A stretch of DNA of 16,429 nucleotides from UBA1181 sp045113275. GTDB lineage: Bacteria; Bacteroidota; Bacteroidia; Bacteroidales; Paludibacteraceae. Each line of letters opens with the position of its first letter. Position 1 is the stretch's first letter. This document shows, piece after piece, positions 1 to 6,413 of the stretch. The notes beneath the pieces are model-generated. The model saw nothing but the letters and a program-made list of their open reading frames with translations. It did not search any database and had not been told where the DNA came from. The stretch spans positions 1 to 16,429 of the forward strand of contig JBGUIU010000347.1 of NCBI GenBank assembly GCA_045113275.1. Reading direction: 5' to 3'. A program made the position numbers and the translations under genes.

Positions 1-87
1 TTGAAGAAAACCCTTCCTGAACGTCACCACCACCTCATCCCAATGAATGAGGCTGCCTTGAAAAAAGGAATGGAGATTATTAAGTAA
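1..87 (+). CDS. C-terminal end of a gene cut by the window edge; possibly 2-oxoacid:ferredoxin oxidoreductase gamma subunit
   Basis: The first frame is open from the window edge and ends at TAA 85-87, giving 28 residues that include the stretch ERHHHLIPMNEAALKKG. The ending resembles the C-terminus I associate with the gamma (catalytic-domain) subunit of Bacteroidales 2-oxoacid:ferredoxin oxidoreductases (Kor/Vor type), but this is recalled resemblance over a short tail with no catalytic motif in view. A strong intrinsic terminator follows 20 bases after the stop, so this is the last gene of its transcript. That the frame is a real gene end is fairly sure; the product is tentative. Confidence 0.5.
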   Translation: MKKTLPERHHHLIPMNEAALKKGMEIIK

Positions 88-107
88 ATAATAATTTATT
101 CTAATGA

Positions 108-147
108 ATAGGAGATGTTTTCCTTGAAAACATCTCCTATATTTTTT
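108..147 (+). terminator. Intrinsic terminator after the partial gene
   Basis: A perfect 15-bp inverted repeat pairs 108-122 (ATAGGAGATGTTTTC) with 126-140 around a three-base CTT loop, followed by six T at 142-147. This is a textbook rho-independent terminator for the gene ending at 87. It also separates that transcript from the membrane protein starting at 175. Confidence 0.93.
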
Positions 148-174
148 CATCAACTAATACAATAATACGTTCTC

Positions 175-945
175 ATGATAAACACACACGTCATCATCGG
201 AGAGTATTTAACCTTAAAAGAAACTTGGCAAGCCCTCCTCAGCAGAAAAGACATTTATTATCAATCGAAAAAGAAATGGTTTCTATCAACCTTAGGAATT
301 CTATTACCTATAACCTCACTATCAGGAATAATACTCTTTATAGTACTTTGCATTATGAACCACTCAACCCCTCAGACTTCTTCTCATTCTTGGGAAGAAA
401 CCATACTCATAAGTTTTCTCTGTCCAACAATCATCATTCCACCAACATTAATCGGGACATATATTCAATCATTCGTAACGATTCGAAAAATGGCACAAAC
501 GCTCTCAGACTTTGTGAATAAATGGTTCTCAAAAGACACCAAATTAATAGTCCAACCCATTTCTCTGAATTACTTTATCAAAACAGCAGACAATTGGGAG
601 ATTGAGATTGCCTTAATAAAAGCAAATGCAAATGGCTTCAAAGAATCACATATCATAACAGCCATATACATTCTTCCTTTTGACAAATTTGAAGAAATGG
701 CAAAAACAATCAAAGAATGGTACGAATACTGTCACATGAAAAAGAGTTGTCAAAACCTATATCTCGAAAGGAATATAGCTTATGCACTTTTCTCTATTGA
801 TGAAAACGTCCAAGAGAATGTTTTAGAAACGATTGACCAGATGAAATATCTAATACAAAGGTTCAACATACCTACCCAAAGAATGATCTACGACGACATT
901 GACCAAGACAAAGCAAAGACGATGATGCAAACGCAACAATCTTAA
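175..945 (+). CDS. Hypothetical membrane protein with two N-terminal helices
   Basis: 256 residues that I do not recognise as a named family. There are two hydrophobic segments at about residues 36-61 and 76-101. A basic stretch (SKKKW) precedes the first, and a short polar loop rich in His, Ser and Thr lies between them. The remaining 150 residues are soluble, mixed charged, and probably cytoplasmic by the positive-inside rule. No signal peptide, lipobox or catalytic motif is visible. The ATG at 175 lies 27 bases after the upstream terminator, with no clear Shine-Dalgarno or -7 box. It stands alone: the next gene is convergent. A helix pair plus soluble domain also occurs in the reverse-strand paralogues nearby, but I see no sequence similarity to them. 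Confidence 0.75.
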   Translation: MINTHVIIGEYLTLKETWQALLSRKDIYYQSKKKWFLSTLGILLPITSLSGIILFIVLCIMNHSTPQTSSHSWEETILISFLCPTIIIPPTLIGTYIQSFVTIRKMAQTLSDFVNKWFSKDTKLIVQPISLNYFIKTADNWEIEIALIKANANGFKESHIITAIYILPFDKFEEMAKTIKEWYEYCHMKKSCQNLYLERNIAYALFSIDENVQENVLETIDQMKYLIQRFNIPTQRMIYDDIDQDKAKTMMQTQQS

Positions 946-998
946 TAACACACTGTGACTTCTCGGATCTTCCTCACGAAGAAATAATACTTTTGTGT

Positions 999-1025
999 GT
1001 AGAGACGCAATATTTTGCGTTTTTT
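999..1025 (+). terminator. Probable terminator built from a half-copy of the dispersed palindromic repeat
   Basis: ACGCAA (1005-1010) pairs with TTGCGT (1015-1020) around TATT, and T1021-1025 follows, so it reads as a short intrinsic terminator for the membrane protein ending at 945. Its left flank from 999 (GTAGAGACGCA) is identical to the left arm of the 28-bp palindromes at 1084 and 16332, while the right arm runs into the T tract. The stem is only 6 bp, so termination strength is uncertain. Confidence 0.6.
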
Positions 1026-1078
1026 CCCCTATTTCATTCTGCGGACATATTAAATTAAATAATTGAATTGTCCGTCGG

Positions 1079-2263
1079 TTACCGTAGAGACGCACGGCCG
1101 TGCATCTCTACTATCGGTAAAGGTTCAGTAATTAATTTAGCACGAAGAACCTCATCATCAGATTTGAAAAAACATTTCAACCTTACATCATCGGGAGATT
1201 CACTGAAAGACTTTGAGTATTTCGCCTTCAAAAGGAAACGAGCGATTTCACACACATCCCTATAGGTATTATCGAGCGTTAAATCAATAAGAACATACTC
1301 ATCAGGATCTATGCGACAACTATCATTTACTGGTTTCCCATTCAAATAGATAGTATCGTTACGTCGTTGAAGTATCATATCTGCATGTCCAGTCATAATA
1401 CCAACAAAATCCTTCATTCGAGCATCTTCCATTTTTTGTTTTTCTTTTTCCGAAAGAGTATTTTCCTCCTCAATATATAAAGAATCTGAAAACTCATAAA
1501 CAGGCATATTCAAAATACCATTTGTCTCACACCACCAAGGCCTCGAATGACACATTACTATGCGTTCTTCTTTAGATCGTCCAAAAGGTTTGGTACGAAT
1601 ATACTTTCCACCAAAATATGTGATTAAAGTATCTATCAACTCCACTGGCGAGTCATAATCAACAAGAATGGGAGTGGTGTTCTGACAGACTTCATAGAAA
1701 ACTTTATTATCACACTCTTTTATAGACGATAATTTCACACCCCTATAGTAAAAGGCAGAGTCTTTAATCATAATCTCCGGCATAGGGACCGTGAAACTCA
1801 CTATCGAACTATCATGTTCGTACACTGTACTATCCACAACAAGCAAACAAGAGTCCTGATTGATAAATTGAACGGTAGGATGTGTTAACAGATAATTAGA
1901 AGCAATAAATTCGCCTTGAGGCGTAGCAGAACTACTATAAAACTCTGTATAATCTATATCTTGATATAATGTGTCCGAAAAGATTTTCTCCTTATGGTCT
2001 TTCTCCATATACGTAAACCATATTGACATCAATAATTCATTGTTATAGCTTATAAACTCTTCTTTATTCGGTATTTCACCTGTATGGTCTATATAGTATT
2101 TCGCCCAATATGCTAAACACGAAAAACCTATAGTATCATTCGTAGTCATTATTCTTTTTTCACTTGTATGACTACAACTACTCATCATGAATAAAAACGG
2201 GAGTATAAAGAATACTCGAAGAGAAAAGCAACAATGCTTGTAATGAATGAATGGTTTATGCAT
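1079..2263 (-). CDS. Hypothetical lipoprotein (paralogue A1)
   Basis: 394 residues from the ATG at 2263. An in-frame start at 2323 exists, but it would place 20 extra residues before the signal peptide, and the duplicated leader at 3334 also begins at the ATGCAT equivalent to 2263. The N-terminus is basic, then hydrophobic (about residues 13-27), ending in a lipobox-like M-S-S-C with Cys30 as the lipidation site. The mature part is acidic, lacks further membrane segments, and belongs to no family I recognise. It follows paralogue B2 by 22 bases, so the two are probably co-transcribed. The last nine or ten residues (ending MHGRASLR) are encoded by the 28-bp palindrome at 1084-1111, with the stop lying just outside it. 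The protein is therefore likely to have acquired its C-terminus from the repeat. Function unknown; location predicted at the periplasmic or outer-membrane surface. Confidence 0.8.
   Translation of the reverse strand: MHKPFIHYKHCCFSLRVFFILPFLFMMSSCSHTSEKRIMTTNDTIGFSCLAYWAKYYIDHTGEIPNKEEFISYNNELLMSIWFTYMEKDHKEKIFSDTLYQDIDYTEFYSSSATPQGEFIASNYLLTHPTVQFINQDSCLLVVDSTVYEHDSSIVSFTVPMPEIMIKDSAFYYRGVKLSSIKECDNKVFYEVCQNTTPILVDYDSPVELIDTLITYFGGKYIRTKPFGRSKEERIVMCHSRPWWCETNGILNMPVYEFSDSLYIEEENTLSEKEKQKMEDARMKDFVGIMTGHADMILQRRNDTIYLNGKPVNDSCRIDPDEYVLIDLTLDNTYRDVCEIARFLLKAKYSKSFSESPDDVRLKCFFKSDDEVLRAKLITEPLPIVEMHGRASLR
1084..1111. repeat. 28-bp dispersed palindromic repeat, copy 1
   Basis: Left arm GTAGAGACGCACGG and right arm CCGTGCATCTCTAC form a 14-bp inverted repeat with a single mismatch and no loop bases. 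On the reverse-strand transcript the mismatch becomes a G-U wobble, so the hairpin can form fully at the end of the lipoprotein mRNA. The copy lies inside the 3' end of the lipoprotein reading frame. Related copies occur at 14930-14957 and 16332-16359. Confidence 0.85.
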
Positions 2264-2270
2264 ATCTATA
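2147..2270. repeat. Direct repeat, copy 1 (lipoprotein leader region)
   Basis: This stretch holds the ribosome-binding region and first ~40 codons of lipoprotein A1. It matches 3222-3341 along its length: shared blocks include GAGTATAAAGAATACTCGAAG and the ATGCATATCTATA end (seen on the + strand). It is the intact member of the pair and keeps the reading frame open. Confidence 0.8.
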
Positions 2271-2285
2271 TATATTTTTGTTTTA

Positions 2286-3215
2286 TCAACTATCAATAGT
2301 AACATCAGTGACTGGCACACCATTTTTTTCTAGTATCACTAAAAGCTCAGTACTCACAGGTTCCAGATTTGATCCTTTTATAACAACTCGTCTAAAATCA
2401 GGTGTAATATAAATAAAAGCCATGTATGTGTATTTGCTCAAAAGAGCAAAATTGCTGGTAATGATATCATTAAGATTTACTGTTATTACTCTACTGGATG
2501 GAAAATTGTATTTGAAACGAATCTCTTTACCTTCCACTTCAATTGTTATTATGAAGTTTCGTTTGTCTTCATATATCGAACCAACAATAACAAAAGCAAA
2601 TAAAATAAAAAGAAAAGAGAGAAAAAACAAGTATTCATATCCAGGTGATTTAGCTAAGAAAAAAAAGAGTATGGCTAGAACAATGGACACCCAGAATAAT
2701 ATTATCTCGATTTTAAATGACAAAGGAGAAGTAAGCGAAGTAAAAGGATTATCGATCGCAGAATCTCTAGGTTCAAAGTTCATGTTTGTAATCTGTGCAA
2801 ATCTAGCTCTTAATTCATGTGGATTTTTGTAAAATCTTTCATAGAATACATATTCCTCATCCGCCTTTGTTCTTATTGAAAAACCATTCGTCACACGATC
2901 TCCCGAAATCCATTTTGATATAGGGAAACTATCTGTCAATTGAAATTCGCAAATTTCATCGATTGGGATCCGTTTAGACCACACCCAATAGCCGATGATA
3001 ATCTCTGTGTTAGTTATCGTGACAGGTGGAACTACTTTAAAGTATTTCTGCATCCACCAACCAACTAGAAAAATCGACACAATCAGTATTAAAGACAACT
3101 GATAATGATTATTACTCAACAAGAATAAAAGAAGTGCGCATAAAAGAATTTCCAAGAAAAGGATCATTCCAATAATTGCACAGAAACGTAGAGTATATTT
3201 TGATTTTGTATTCAT
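2286..3215 (-). CDS. Four-helix membrane protein with PH-like domains (paralogue B2)
   Basis: 309 residues from the ATG at 3215 (MNTKSKY), chosen because paralogue B3 begins with the same motif. An ATG at 3224 would add three residues. A longer frame from a TTG at 3308 runs through the decayed lipoprotein leader and is not credible. Helices are predicted at about residues 12-32, 38-57, 173-193 and 200-222. Between the pairs is a beta-rich domain (SKRIPIDEICEFQL, then FSIRTKADEEYVFYE) of the type seen in bacterial PH-domain membrane proteins. A second beta-rich stretch with VNLNDIITSN follows the last helix. It resembles B3 closely across the whole length, with more than half of residues identical by eye. 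The PH assignment is inference from pattern; no enzymatic motif is seen. It lies upstream of lipoprotein A1 in the same direction. Confidence 0.75.
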   Translation of the reverse strand: MNTKSKYTLRFCAIIGMILFLEILLCALLLFLLSNNHYQLSLILIVSIFLVGWWMQKYFKVVPPVTITNTEIIIGYWVWSKRIPIDEICEFQLTDSFPISKWISGDRVTNGFSIRTKADEEYVFYERFYKNPHELRARFAQITNMNFEPRDSAIDNPFTSLTSPLSFKIEIILFWVSIVLAILFFFLAKSPGYEYLFFLSFLFILFAFVIVGSIYEDKRNFIITIEVEGKEIRFKYNFPSSRVITVNLNDIITSNFALLSKYTYMAFIYITPDFRRVVIKGSNLEPVSTELLVILEKNGVPVTDVTIDS

Positions 3216-3221
3216 GTTATT

Positions 3222-3334
3222 CATTATTCTTTTTACACTAGTATGACTACAACTCCTCATCAAAAATAAGAAGGGAGTATAAAGAATACTCGAAGATAAA
3301 AAACACAATGCTTGTTATAAATGAATGGATGCAT
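3222..3334 (-). pseudogene. Decayed lipoprotein leader (fossil of a second lipoprotein A copy)
   Basis: The reverse strand from ATG 3334 reads MHPFIYNKHCVFYLRVFFILP, clearly the same leader as lipoprotein A1, then shifts frame and stops at TGA 3260-3262. Compared with A1, one base is missing after CTCCC. Beyond the shift the other frame continues as PFLFLMRSCSHTSVKRIM, matching A1 PFLFMMSSCSHTSEKRIM, including the lipobox Cys. The homology ends at the ATG of KRIM and joins directly to the start of paralogue B2. This is the expected scar of a deletion that removed the body of a duplicated lipoprotein gene. The remaining 24-codon frame could still act as a leader peptide for B2, but that is speculation. 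Confidence 0.8.
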
Positions 3335-3341
3335 ATCTATA
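3222..3341. repeat. Direct repeat, copy 2 (decayed)
   Basis: DNA copy of 2147-2270 with scattered substitutions and a few small indels, one of which breaks the lipoprotein frame. It lies between paralogues B3 and B2, the position a second lipoprotein gene would occupy in a tandem B-A-B-A array. Confidence 0.8.
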
Positions 3342-3345
3342 CAAT

Positions 3346-4263
3346 TTATTCATGAGTAATGTCAGTGACTGGCACACCATTTTTTTCTAGTATGTATACA
3401 AGCTTATTCCAGTCTTCTGGTTCCAAATTTGATCCTTTTATAACAATCCGTCTAAAATCGGGTGTAATATAACTAAAAGCAATGTCTGAGTATACATAAC
3501 GATTATTCAAGATAGTGAGATTACTGGTGATGATATCATTAAGGTTTACTGTAATCATCTTACCGTTCATGCGTTTAAAACGAATTTCCACTCCTTCCAC
3601 TTCTATTGTTAAAAAATGATACATAGATTCAAAAATCAAAGCCAAACCTATGAAAAAGCTTAATATAAGGGGAACGTATATTGTATTCGATACAAACGAC
3701 AAATCCAATAACAACAACACAAAAAACGAGATCAAACTTACAACAATGATTATCATTCCGAATTTAAGCGATATTGGTCTAGAAAGTGAAATCAAACGAT
3801 TATTGACAGCTGAATTTCTAGGCACAAAGTTTGTGTTTGTTATTTGTGCAAATCTAGCTCTTAGTTCATGTGGATTCTTGTAATTTTTTTCATAGAATAT
3901 ATATTGCTCTCCTGTCTTTGTTCTTATTGAAAAGCCATTCATATCACCTTGATTAACCCATAATGACACTGGGAAAATATCAAATAATTGAAATTCGCAG
4001 ATATCATCAATTGAAAGACGTTTGGATCCCACCAAATAGTTAAGGAAAACATCTGTATGAGTTATCGTGACAATCGGAAAGTATTTATAGAATTGCAGCG
4101 TCCACTTACCAAGTAGAAAAATCGTCACAATCAATACTAAAGACATCAGATTTACGCCTAAAACTGAAAACAAACAAAGACCTGCGCAAAAAAAGATTTC
4201 CAAGATAACAAAAGCGCTAATTATCAAATAGAAACGTAGAGCGTATTTTGATTTTGTATTCAT
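3346..4263 (-). CDS. Four-helix membrane protein with PH-like domains (paralogue B3)
   Basis: 305 residues from the ATG at 4263 (MNTKSKY); an in-frame ATG at 4272 would add three residues. The layout is the same as B2: two N-terminal helices, a beta-rich domain (SKRLSIDDICEFQL, FSIRTKTGEQYIFYE, YKNPHELRARFAQI), two more helices, and a C-terminal beta-rich domain containing VNLNDIITSN and YITPDFRR. It ends in ILEKNGVPVTDITHE, nearly identical to the B2 end. The hydrophobic segments have diverged most, while soluble motifs are conserved. That suggests both copies were under protein-level constraint rather than being a very recent duplication. B3 is the first gene of the B3-B2-A1 cluster. A bacterial PH-like fold is my inference; the function is unknown. 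Confidence 0.75.
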   Translation of the reverse strand: MNTKSKYALRFYLIISAFVILEIFFCAGLCLFSVLGVNLMSLVLIVTIFLLGKWTLQFYKYFPIVTITHTDVFLNYLVGSKRLSIDDICEFQLFDIFPVSLWVNQGDMNGFSIRTKTGEQYIFYEKNYKNPHELRARFAQITNTNFVPRNSAVNNRLISLSRPISLKFGMIIIVVSLISFFVLLLLDLSFVSNTIYVPLILSFFIGLALIFESMYHFLTIEVEGVEIRFKRMNGKMITVNLNDIITSNLTILNNRYVYSDIAFSYITPDFRRIVIKGSNLEPEDWNKLVYILEKNGVPVTDITHE

Positions 4264-4359
4264 ATATACCATCTTTTAATTTTATATTTTTGATATGAGA
4301 TGGATTCTTCCCCTCATCCGATAAAAAAATAAACTATTGTGCAACTCTCTATATTTAAT

Positions 4360-5301
4360 TTACGAATCAGCCAGATTCTTCTCCATTGAACGATTCGGAT
4401 TGATATTAATCAGCGGTGTATCGCGGGAACAGAGCCATGCACCAATCGCCATCAAAAACAACCCAATCCAATATACCTTAGGTGGCATCTGTCGAAACAT
4501 CATCAACGAAAGTCCTGTACCAATAAATGGAGAAACAGCATAATACGCACTCGTTCTTGCTGCACCCAAAAATCGCTGCGCATAAATATCTACATAAACA
4601 CTAAATCCATACGAAATAGCCCCTATCAACAAAGCGGCTACAACAAACCACCAATTCTCAATCCTCTCGCCCATCATAAACCCAACCACCAACGAACAAC
4701 TACCCGACACCAATCCTTTCAACAACACAATCTGAAGAGGATCTTTATCCGAAATCATCTTGGTACAATTATTGTCCAATCCCCAACATATTGCCGATAA
4801 TATAACGAAGATAGATCCTTTGGAAAACACAAAGCTATCCGTATCCTCAAACGATAATACACAACAGGATACCGTCACAAAAAGTATGCCGACCCATAAT
4901 CTCCGACTTATCTTCTCTTTAAAAAACAACAACGCAATAAGCGCCGTTACCACCACCTCAAAATTACATAACAAAGAGGCATTCTCAGCCGTAGTACTTT
5001 TTAAGCCAATCATCAAACAGATGGGGGCAGCCATATCCAAGACAATCATACCCAGGACATAAGGCCACTCCTTCTCCTCTAATTTCTTTTCCAATCCAAT
5101 CCTTCCATGTAACAATCGAGCTCCTCCGACCATCAACATTGCTAAGGCAGAACCTATATATAAAAAACCAGCCATCAAAATCGGCGGTATCTGTTCAAGA
5201 ACAATTTTCGAAAACGGAGCATTAACCGCATATAAAACGGCTGCTAAAACTGCAAAGAAAATGCCCTTTCGTATGGATGTAATCATCGTCATCTTTCTCA
5301 T
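4360..5301 (-). CDS. DMT-superfamily (EamA) transporter
   Basis: 313 residues, almost wholly hydrophobic, with about ten predicted helices. They fall into two EamA-type halves (roughly residues 8-146 and 160-290), the usual size and repeat structure of drug/metabolite transporters. The N-terminal helix carries the AVLYAVNAPFSK pattern common to the first EamA helix. The second half has ICWGLDNNCTK and a helix with YYAVSPFIGTGLSL, both typical of the family. Starts at 5301, 5292 and 5286 (MRKMTM) are all possible. The substrate cannot be read from sequence. It is divergent from the thiamine operon and has its own promoter, so it is not under the riboswitch; a link to thiamine precursors is only a positional guess. 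Inner membrane. Confidence 0.9.
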   Translation of the reverse strand: MRKMTMITSIRKGIFFAVLAAVLYAVNAPFSKIVLEQIPPILMAGFLYIGSALAMLMVGGARLLHGRIGLEKKLEEKEWPYVLGMIVLDMAAPICLMIGLKSTTAENASLLCNFEVVVTALIALLFFKEKISRRLWVGILFVTVSCCVLSFEDTDSFVFSKGSIFVILSAICWGLDNNCTKMISDKDPLQIVLLKGLVSGSCSLVVGFMMGERIENWWFVVAALLIGAISYGFSVYVDIYAQRFLGAARTSAYYAVSPFIGTGLSLMMFRQMPPKVYWIGLFLMAIGAWLCSRDTPLININPNRSMEKNLADS

Positions 5302-5321
5302 TCATCATATCATTATTTAAA

Positions 5322-5351
5322 CAAATTTACTAATATTAATCCGCATTCAAA
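5322..5351 (-). promoter_or_regulatory. Bacteroidetes-type promoter for the EamA transporter
   Basis: On the reverse strand a TTTG (5351-5348) is followed 18 bases later by TAAATTTG (5329-5322), matching the -33 TTTG and -7 TAnnTTTG pattern of the Bacteroidetes housekeeping sigma factor. Transcription would begin roughly 15 bases before the transporter start. A second -7-like TAGTTTTG at 5355-5348 overlaps the -33 box but has no partner. Confidence 0.55.
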
Positions 5352-5386
5352 ACTATTTTCTATACTTTTATTAATAAAAAAAATTA

Positions 5387-5394
5387 TACCTTTG
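5387..5394 (+). promoter_or_regulatory. thiSp: -7 box of the thiamine operon promoter
   Basis: TACCTTTG is an exact match to the Bacteroidetes -7 consensus TAnnTTTG, about 18 bases before the riboswitch core begins. A TTTT at 5366-5369 is the only -33 candidate and its spacing is short. Start of transcription is expected near 5400, just upstream of the aptamer. Confidence 0.65.
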
Positions 5395-5411
5395 CATTGT
5401 TTTAAACAATA

Positions 5412-5498
5412 ACATCGAAAGGGGTGCTGGTTTACTGGCTGAGATTATACCCATTGACCTGATGCAGGTAATGCTGTCGTAGGGATTGACACGAATGT
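5412..5498 (+). ncRNA. TPP riboswitch (THI element) controlling the thiamine operon
   Basis: The conserved landmarks occur in order: GGGGTGC (5421-5427), CTGAGA (5439-5444), TACCC (5448-5452), ACCTGATGCAGGTAATGC (5457-5474) and GTAGGGA (5479-5485). ACATCG (5412-5417) can close the P1 helix with CGAATGT (5492-5498). Thiamine pyrophosphate binding would repress the downstream biosynthetic genes. Between the aptamer and thiS (5499-5571) there is no hairpin with a T tract. The short GACAC/GTGTC stem at 5488-5501 overlaps the closing helix and could be its alternative. I therefore lean towards control of translation start rather than attenuation, but this is inference. Confidence 0.95.
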
Positions 5499-5571
5499 GT
5501 CTATTCAATGTTTACTATCATTTATCTCTTCTCAACTAACACCTCTTGCTGATGATAAAAAATCATAAGCA

Positions 5572-5769
5572 ATGGTAGTCATTATCAACAACAAAAACAC
5601 AGAGACAGCGGCTTCGAATCTTCAAGAACTTTCAGTGGAACTGAATCTTCCTGAAAAAGGTGTTGCCATAGCTATCAACAACCAAATGGTTCCTCGTACG
5701 GAGTGGTCTAAAACAGCCATCCAAGAGATGAACGATATTATAATTATCAAAGCTGCTTGTGGGGGATGA
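5572..5769 (+). CDS. thiS: ThiS, sulfur carrier protein of thiazole synthesis
   Basis: 65 residues, the usual ThiS length, with a beta-grasp pattern and the essential C-terminal Gly-Gly (ending IIKAACGG). ThiF adenylates this terminus, it is converted to a thiocarboxylate, and it then donates sulfur to ThiG. The internal segments LNLPEKGVAIAINNQMVPRTEW and NDIIIIKA are where ThiS proteins carry the conserved VAVxxNxxxVPRxxW pattern. It is the first gene behind the riboswitch, 73 bases after the aptamer. The stop overlaps the thiE ATG as ATGA, so the two are translationally coupled. Confidence 0.95.
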   Translation: MVVIINNKNTETAASNLQELSVELNLPEKGVAIAINNQMVPRTEWSKTAIQEMNDIIIIKAACGG

Positions 5770-6392
5770 TACAATTCATTAGTCATTATACCGAAAAATA
5801 TACGTATCTAGACAGCATTCGCTTGGCTTTAGAGGGTGGTTGCAAATGGATTCAACTTCGAATGAAAAAGAAGTCTCCTGAAGAGATTATGCCGATTGCT
5901 TTGGAAGCCCAGAAGATGTGTCGAGAGGCAGGTGCCACATTCATCATCGATGATCATGTTGCGTTAGTTAAAGAAATCCATGCTGATGGTGTGCACCTCG
6001 GGAAAAACGATATGCCTATACACGATGCTCGTGCATTGCTCGGTCCCGATTATATCATTGGAGGAACAGCCAATACATTTGAAGATCTCTTAGCTCACTA
6101 CAAAGCGGGAGCTAATTACATAGGTTGCGGTCCCTTCCGATTCACCACCACAAAAGAAAACCTATCCCCTATTTTAGGTGTCGAAGGTTATAAAAATATT
6201 ATCGAACAGATGAAGCATCACTCCATCTCCATTCCGATAGTGGCAATTGGCGGCATCACAACCGAAGACATACCCGACATCATGCAAACAGGCATCTCGG
6301 GTATCGCCCTAAGTGGCTCTATCCTACGCGCGGATGATCCGATAAAAACAATGCAAGAAATCATTGAAATCACAGAGAAATATAAAAAATAA
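5766..6392 (+). CDS. thiE: ThiE, thiamine phosphate synthase
   Basis: Joins HMP-pyrophosphate to the thiazole phosphate carboxylate or its tautomer, giving thiamine phosphate. From the ATG at 5766 the protein has 208 residues, normal for ThiE; a TTG nine bases upstream is in frame but the ATGA overlap with thiS favours 5766. Family signatures run in order: IQLRMK (29-34), FIIDDHVAL (59-67), GVHLGKNDM (75-83) with the metal-binding Asp, GANYIGCGPFRFTTTK (115-130) with the phosphate-binding Thr and Lys, and the glycine-rich IVAIGGIT (158-165) near the C-terminus. The usual IGVS stretch is IGGTANT here. The presence of these motifs makes this the likely active synthase, compared with the shorter relative at the operon end. 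Confidence 0.93.
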   Translation: MIQFISHYTEKYTYLDSIRLALEGGCKWIQLRMKKKSPEEIMPIALEAQKMCREAGATFIIDDHVALVKEIHADGVHLGKNDMPIHDARALLGPDYIIGGTANTFEDLLAHYKAGANYIGCGPFRFTTTKENLSPILGVEGYKNIIEQMKHHSISIPIVAIGGITTEDIPDIMQTGISGIALSGSILRADDPIKTMQEIIEITEKYKK

Positions 6393-6413
6393 ACAAGTTA
6401 ACAATAATATCAA

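Noticed and set aside
2264..2323. Longer N-terminus of lipoprotein A1 from 2323
   Set aside because: It would overlap the end of B2 and place polar residues before the signal peptide. The duplicated leader starts at the equivalent of 2263.
3216..3308. N-terminal extension of paralogue B2 from a TTG at 3308, giving an apparent signal-like hydrophobic start
   Set aside because: The stretch is the frame-shifted remnant of the duplicated lipoprotein leader. Paralogue B3 starts at MNTKSKY, and the TTG has no support.
4264..4359. Terminator or promoter between the EamA gene and B3
   Set aside because: No good inverted repeat with a T run and no TAnnTTTG on the reverse strand; left unassigned.
5488..5501. 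Riboswitch terminator hairpin GACAC/GTGTC
   Set aside because: The stem is 5 bp and no T tract follows; it overlaps the P1 strand instead.
5757..5765. TTG start of ThiE three codons earlier
   Set aside because: The ATG at 5766 forms the ATGA overlap with thiS and gives the normal N-terminus.
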